A DNA stretch of 64,000 nt, from positions 3,038,001 to 3,102,000 of the forward strand of contig NZ_JAOEAL010000001.1 of the NCBI RefSeq assembly GCF_029835735.1, in the 5' to 3' direction. Positions 60,819-64,000 of this stretch are shown in pieces (positions within the stretch are counted from its first letter, which is position 1; each line of letters begins with the position of its first letter). Below the pieces are notes generated by a model, which saw only the letters and a program-made list of their open reading frames with translations, was not told the DNA's origin and searched no databases. This DNA comes from Shewanella sp. GD04112. Lineage in GTDB: Bacteria; Pseudomonadota; Gammaproteobacteria; Enterobacterales; Shewanellaceae. The position numbers were made by a program, and so were the translations under genes.

Positions 60819-60905
60819 TTAACTCAAGATCCCACTGAGCAACGTTGCAGCAGCTGCGCCGAGCATTATCAGCATGAGCATCGCCATGAGCTGCGCCTGA
60901 GTCAT
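60819..60905 (-). CDS. 28-codon hydrophobic ORF at the deletion junction
   Basis: ATG at 60903-60905, then MTQAQLMAMLMLIMLGAAAA followed by TLLSGILS and TAA. It is in the same frame as the receptor remnant, which begins straight after its stop. It resembles a signal-anchor or small membrane peptide and its DNA is GC-richer than its surroundings. An in-frame TAG lies five codons upstream. It may be a real micro-protein or the tail of an unrelated sequence joined by a rearrangement; there is no clear ribosome site. Confidence 0.3.
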   Translation of the reverse strand: MTQAQLMAMLMLIMLGAAAATLLSGILS

Positions 60906-60921
60906 TAAGCAGCGTCTCTAT

Positions 60922-60949
60922 ATTCCACAAGCAAAATTCCACAAGCAAA
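60922..60949. repeat. Two tandem copies of a 14-bp unit
   Basis: ATTCCACAAGCAAA occurs twice back to back, next to the receptor terminator and close to the rearrangement junction. Confidence 0.85.
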
Positions 60950-60950
60950 A

Positions 60951-60972
60951 AAACCTCCGCAAGCGGAGGTTT
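60951..60972 (-). terminator. Terminator of the intact receptor gene
   Basis: AAACCTCCGC-AA-GCGGAGGTTT, with seven T on the minus strand; 24 bp past the receptor stop codon. Confidence 0.9.
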
Positions 60973-60996
60973 GAGTTATCCAGGGAGAAGGATAAC

Positions 60997-63657
60997 TTAA
61001 AACTTCTGGTTTATTCTCAGGTAGTAAGTACGACCTAACACATCATATAAACCCACGTTTACATCACGATAATCCGCATAGGTATAATAATTGGGCGCTT
61101 CAGCATCAAACACATTATTCACCCCGACCGTGATAGTGCCGTTGTAGGCATGGTTATAGGCAAACTGAATGTTATGTTTAAAGTAATTATCATAATCAAC
61201 ATAACGATCGGTTTCTTCTAACTCATTGTAATAGCCCGCTGATTGACTACCGATATAGACAACTGTCCATGCCGCTGAGAAGTCATCATATTTCCAACTG
61301 GTCGCGAAATTACCGCGCCAATCCGGTGAATCCGTCAGCCCTGCATAGTCGATCATCTCTGCTTCGGCATTATCTTGCTTCTTAAAGTCGAGCACATGGG
61401 TCAAGTCCAATTTAAAATTGAAGTCGCCAAGGCCCGTCTCTAAGTTATAGGCAGTCACAAAATCGATACCCGAGGTTTCTACGGTCGCTAAGTTGCGAAC
61501 TCCCGCCTCGATATACTCAATTTTGCCATCCGATCCGCGGGTCACATAGGGAGATGACCCATTCTTGATTTCATCGCGCAGGATATCATCGACATCAATC
61601 GACTCAATTTTATTGTCGTAGGTGATTGAATAGTATGATAACTCTAGGTTCCAAGCGTCAGTAACGTTCCACACACCGCCTAAGGTTAACGAGTTGCCCT
61701 CTTCAGCCTCTAAGTTCGGGTTGCCACCGTACCAGGTTTTATGTTGGTTATTGGTAGCGCAATATATGGCATCCACATTACCGGGTTCATTACACCACAG
61801 GGAATCCACCGCCTTCTCAAAACTCAAGGACTGAGACGAGAACATTTCACTCATATTCGGCGCGCGGAACGAATCACCGTAACTGGCACGCAGTAACAAA
61901 CTATCCACTGGGCGCCAGCTTAAGCCGAACTTAGGCACCACGGCATCGAAGGTCGATGAATTAACCACTTCGCCTTGGGGCCCTGTCAGAGAACCTTCCT
62001 GCTCATAACGCTCGTAACGAACCGCGGCTGAAAACTCAACATTGGCAGGTAACCCCACTTGAAACTCGAGATACGCGGCACTACGGTCACGCGTGGCATC
62101 GACATCATCACCACCAGAACCACCGGAAATAATCCCCGCCGCTGATTCTGGATCGCTAGTTTGCTTGAATTTGATCATCTCATATTCAAGACCACTGACC
62201 ATAGCAACAGAGACATCGCCATGATCAACAAGCAGTGTAGAAGCTAATCCATCAATTTGAGTGCTTTCAAATTTACCTTGATACACCCCAGTGTGGGCAG
62301 CTTTACGATACAGATCCGTCATCTGTTGGTTCCACTGCTCATAACTCATGCCCGTGGTATTAAAAATATCGTACTGTTCAGAATCTATTCCTTGCTGAAC
62401 TATCTCATCATTAATTAAATTGTAATTAAATGAATTCGTGGTTGAGCGGGAATGCTGTGCATTTAATTCCCAATCAATGCCATTGCCTAAATCCAGCGTA
62501 CCAATAAAACCACCGAGAATATCGACATTATTGGTCTCAGTTAAGGTATCACGCTCGCCAATTTGGGCAGAGCGCATATAAAGTGTCATATCTTCCCCAA
62601 CGGGGTTGAATTTATTATCAGCACTCATTACTGGATAATTTGTTGACACAGGTGTCCCTGCGTAACGCGTTTCAGTTTCAGCTAACGAGGCAGATGCACG
62701 ACCGCGAAATTGAATACCGTCGGTAATTTCATAGGTAAAATTGGATAAAAAGGAATTACGGGTTTGATCGCCAAATAACTTAGTCACATTGCCATGGTTA
62801 TATAAACAACGACCATTATTATTACCATCTGTGCTGTCTACCGTATTTTCGGTTTGCTCACAGATTTCTGAATTACTATACCAACCGGATGCCGAACTAC
62901 CATTAGGCACTGAGCTAAAACCACTGTAGGCCGAATAACTCGGATCATCCATATTCCAAATATCACGATCCATTACCGCTTTGGTATCATAATATTCATA
63001 GGTTAACGTGATATTCCCCTTATCTGTGTTATAACCCGTTGCAATCGATAAACGATTTGCATCACCACCATCAACACTCGGTTGTTCTGTGCTGTAATCG
63101 AGTTGCAGACCATCAAACTCTTTCTTCGTAATAATATTAATTACACCCGCAACTGCATCAGAACCATAGACAGCAGAAGCGCCATCACGCAGAATTTCGA
63201 TACGCTCAACGATTGCCATTGGGATAGAAGATGTATCAGCTACAGAGCCAGAGCTGGAACTAGTACCCGGCATACGACGGCCATCAAGCAACACGAGTGT
63301 TGCCGAGGAGCCTAAACCACGAAGGTTAACGTTGCTTGTAGAACTCGCCCCTGAACCATATCCCGAAATACCACGCCACGAGCCAAAACTATTAATCGCC
63401 GAATTATTTAACACATCGGCTACAGTTTTCTCACCCGTCATAGCAATATCTGCGGCATTAATCACTGTCACAGGCGAAACAGTTTCCATATCGACTTGTT
63501 TAATACGCGAACCAGTGACTTCAATACGCTCAACTTCTTCTTTTTTAGCAGCGGTGTCGTCAGCAGCAACAGCTGAAACGCTCATAAAAGTTGCAGCGGT
63601 AACACCGCCAATCAATGCTAGGCGCACAGATTTAGCTAGTAAGTTATTCTTATGCAT
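60997..63657 (-). CDS. TonB-dependent outer-membrane receptor
   Basis: 886 residues. Signal peptide (about 1-31, ending SVSAVA), TonB box region EVERIEVTGSRIKQVDMETVSPVTVI, plug domain (about 45-170; RGLGSSATLVLLDGRRMPG and DGASAVYGSDAVAGVINIITKK), and a 22-strand barrel ending in the aromatic strand YYLRINQKF. Takes up a large substrate (peptide, carbohydrate or iron complex, not known) energised by TonB; the TonB2-type operon nearby is a likely energy source. Substrate family is not evident. A 15-bp palindrome lies upstream. Confidence 0.93.
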   Translation of the reverse strand: MHKNNLLAKSVRLALIGGVTAATFMSVSAVAADDTAAKKEEVERIEVTGSRIKQVDMETVSPVTVINAADIAMTGEKTVADVLNNSAINSFGSWRGISGYGSGASSTSNVNLRGLGSSATLVLLDGRRMPGTSSSSGSVADTSSIPMAIVERIEILRDGASAVYGSDAVAGVINIITKKEFDGLQLDYSTEQPSVDGGDANRLSIATGYNTDKGNITLTYEYYDTKAVMDRDIWNMDDPSYSAYSGFSSVPNGSSASGWYSNSEICEQTENTVDSTDGNNNGRCLYNHGNVTKLFGDQTRNSFLSNFTYEITDGIQFRGRASASLAETETRYAGTPVSTNYPVMSADNKFNPVGEDMTLYMRSAQIGERDTLTETNNVDILGGFIGTLDLGNGIDWELNAQHSRSTTNSFNYNLINDEIVQQGIDSEQYDIFNTTGMSYEQWNQQMTDLYRKAAHTGVYQGKFESTQIDGLASTLLVDHGDVSVAMVSGLEYEMIKFKQTSDPESAAGIISGGSGGDDVDATRDRSAAYLEFQVGLPANVEFSAAVRYERYEQEGSLTGPQGEVVNSSTFDAVVPKFGLSWRPVDSLLLRASYGDSFRAPNMSEMFSSQSLSFEKAVDSLWCNEPGNVDAIYCATNNQHKTWYGGNPNLEAEEGNSLTLGGVWNVTDAWNLELSYYSITYDNKIESIDVDDILRDEIKNGSSPYVTRGSDGKIEYIEAGVRNLATVETSGIDFVTAYNLETGLGDFNFKLDLTHVLDFKKQDNAEAEMIDYAGLTDSPDWRGNFATSWKYDDFSAAWTVVYIGSQSAGYYNELEETDRYVDYDNYFKHNIQFAYNHAYNGTITVGVNNVFDAEAPNYYTYADYRDVNVGLYDVLGRTYYLRINQKF

Positions 63658-63696
63658 TGTCTATCTCCTTGGACATATTATGTCTTATTATAATCC

Positions 63697-63711
63697 GCTT
63701 ATTAAATAAGC
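63697..63711. promoter_or_regulatory. 15-bp palindrome upstream of the receptor gene
   Basis: GCTTATT-A-AATAAGC, perfect, 40 bp before the start codon. Possible operator or promoter element; no known regulator is assigned. Confidence 0.45.
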
Positions 63712-63860
63712 AGTTTTAAACAGGAGTACCTCGAAAAACTACGGAGCACTCAGCGGGAACAATAAAATCACATATAAAACCTTTAATCAACATAAAATAA
63801 ACAAATAAAAAAAAATGAAGACATGCCACAGCGGGAGGCCTGAATAACGGCGGCATAAAC

Positions 63861-63893
63861 AAAAACGCCAGTCATTGCTGACTGGCGTTTTTT
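63861..63893. terminator. Bidirectional terminator
   Basis: AAAAACGCCAGTCA-TTGC-TGACTGGCGTTTTTT, between the receptor gene's upstream region and the porin-like gene, which ends 43 bp further on the minus strand. Confidence 0.9.
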
Positions 63894-63935
63894 GTTAACT
63901 TTTCGTTATATAGTTTCTAGATAAACAACTGAGGC

Positions 63936-64000
63936 TTAAAGCGTATAGCGGATACCGATGGCGATGCCGTCGTCTTCTGACAATGACATTCTGGCTTCTT
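63936..64000 (-). CDS. Outer-membrane porin-like protein, C-terminal end only
   Basis: Only about 20 codons are in the window, reading EARMSLSEDDGIAIGIRYTL and then stop. The alternating pattern with a C-terminal aromatic/Leu strand is that of a beta-barrel outer-membrane protein such as a gram-negative porin. The start lies outside the window; the exact family is uncertain. Confidence 0.6.
   Translation of the reverse strand, partial: EARMSLSEDDGIAIGIRYTL

Overview
The window is chromosomal DNA of a gammaproteobacterium, almost certainly a Shewanella. The evidence is the gene content and order: comEC-msbA-lpxK-Trm112; a BtsS/BtsR pair next to a short CstA transporter; the six-gene DUF3450-TtpC-ExbB-ExbD-TonB-TPR operon; anaerobic nrdD-nrdG; RraB-, YibL- and YecH-type small proteins; and large TonB-dependent receptors. 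Base composition looks mid-range throughout, except one stretch near 59.2-60.3 kb that is visibly AT-richer. I saw no rRNA, tRNA, CRISPR array, insertion sequence or prophage. Most of the window is ordinary core chromosome, densely packed in short operons and often closed by clear rho-independent terminators.

Layout. 0-8.5 kb: 3' end of a SulP anion transporter, a 13-copy 8-bp tandem repeat, a cold-shock gene, rlmA with an unknown gene, sbcB, cdd, and small DUF1289, VOC and DUF445 genes. 8.7-14 kb: a giant DUF748 envelope protein, a membrane-anchored glutaredoxin, a CbiM-like membrane protein and a lipoprotein. 14-19.5 kb: the lipid A export/synthesis operon comEC-msbA-lpxK-Trm112. 19.5-24.2 kb: DUF2062, NnrS, PsiE, then a PilZ / ParA-type ATPase / ribbon-helix-helix cluster followed by a 26-bp perfect palindrome. 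24.3-28.3 kb: the BtsSR sensor/regulator and its probable target, a CstA-type transporter whose promoter carries two pairs of BtsR-like direct repeats and a 21-bp palindrome. 28.4-33.2 kb: VF530 protein, a sorbosone-dehydrogenase-like protein, a FlxA-like protein behind a sigma-28 promoter, an outer-membrane barrel, ribA and yibL. 33.2-36.1 kb: nrdG and nrdD behind NrdR boxes and an FNR-type site. 36.3-43.1 kb: unknown gene, patatin phospholipase, DEAD-box helicase, DUF3010, YgjP-like metallopeptidase, a Cys-cluster protein and an M23 peptidase. 43.4-47.6 kb: sbcDC. 47.9-54 kb: TSUP permease with divergent LysR regulator, RraB, S4 protein, GNAT, PpiC, a DUF885 lipoprotein and a degenerate GGDEF protein. 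54-59 kb: the TonB2-type energy-transduction operon. 59.4-64 kb: methyltransferase, a 5'-truncated TonB-dependent receptor, an intact TonB-dependent receptor and the 3' end of a porin-like gene.

How the genes work together. The TonB2-type operon probably energises outer-membrane receptors such as the one that follows it. BtsSR should sense extracellular pyruvate and switch on the adjacent transporter. sbcDC and sbcB are DNA-end processing nucleases. The anaerobic ribonucleotide reductase genes carry the expected oxygen and deoxynucleotide control sites.

The parts least explained by known biology are the PilZ/ParA/RHH cluster with its palindrome, the rearranged receptor remnant with an in-frame 28-codon hydrophobic ORF at its junction, the un-named palindromes before the TonB2-type operon and the CstA gene, and several two-tier hairpins between genes.
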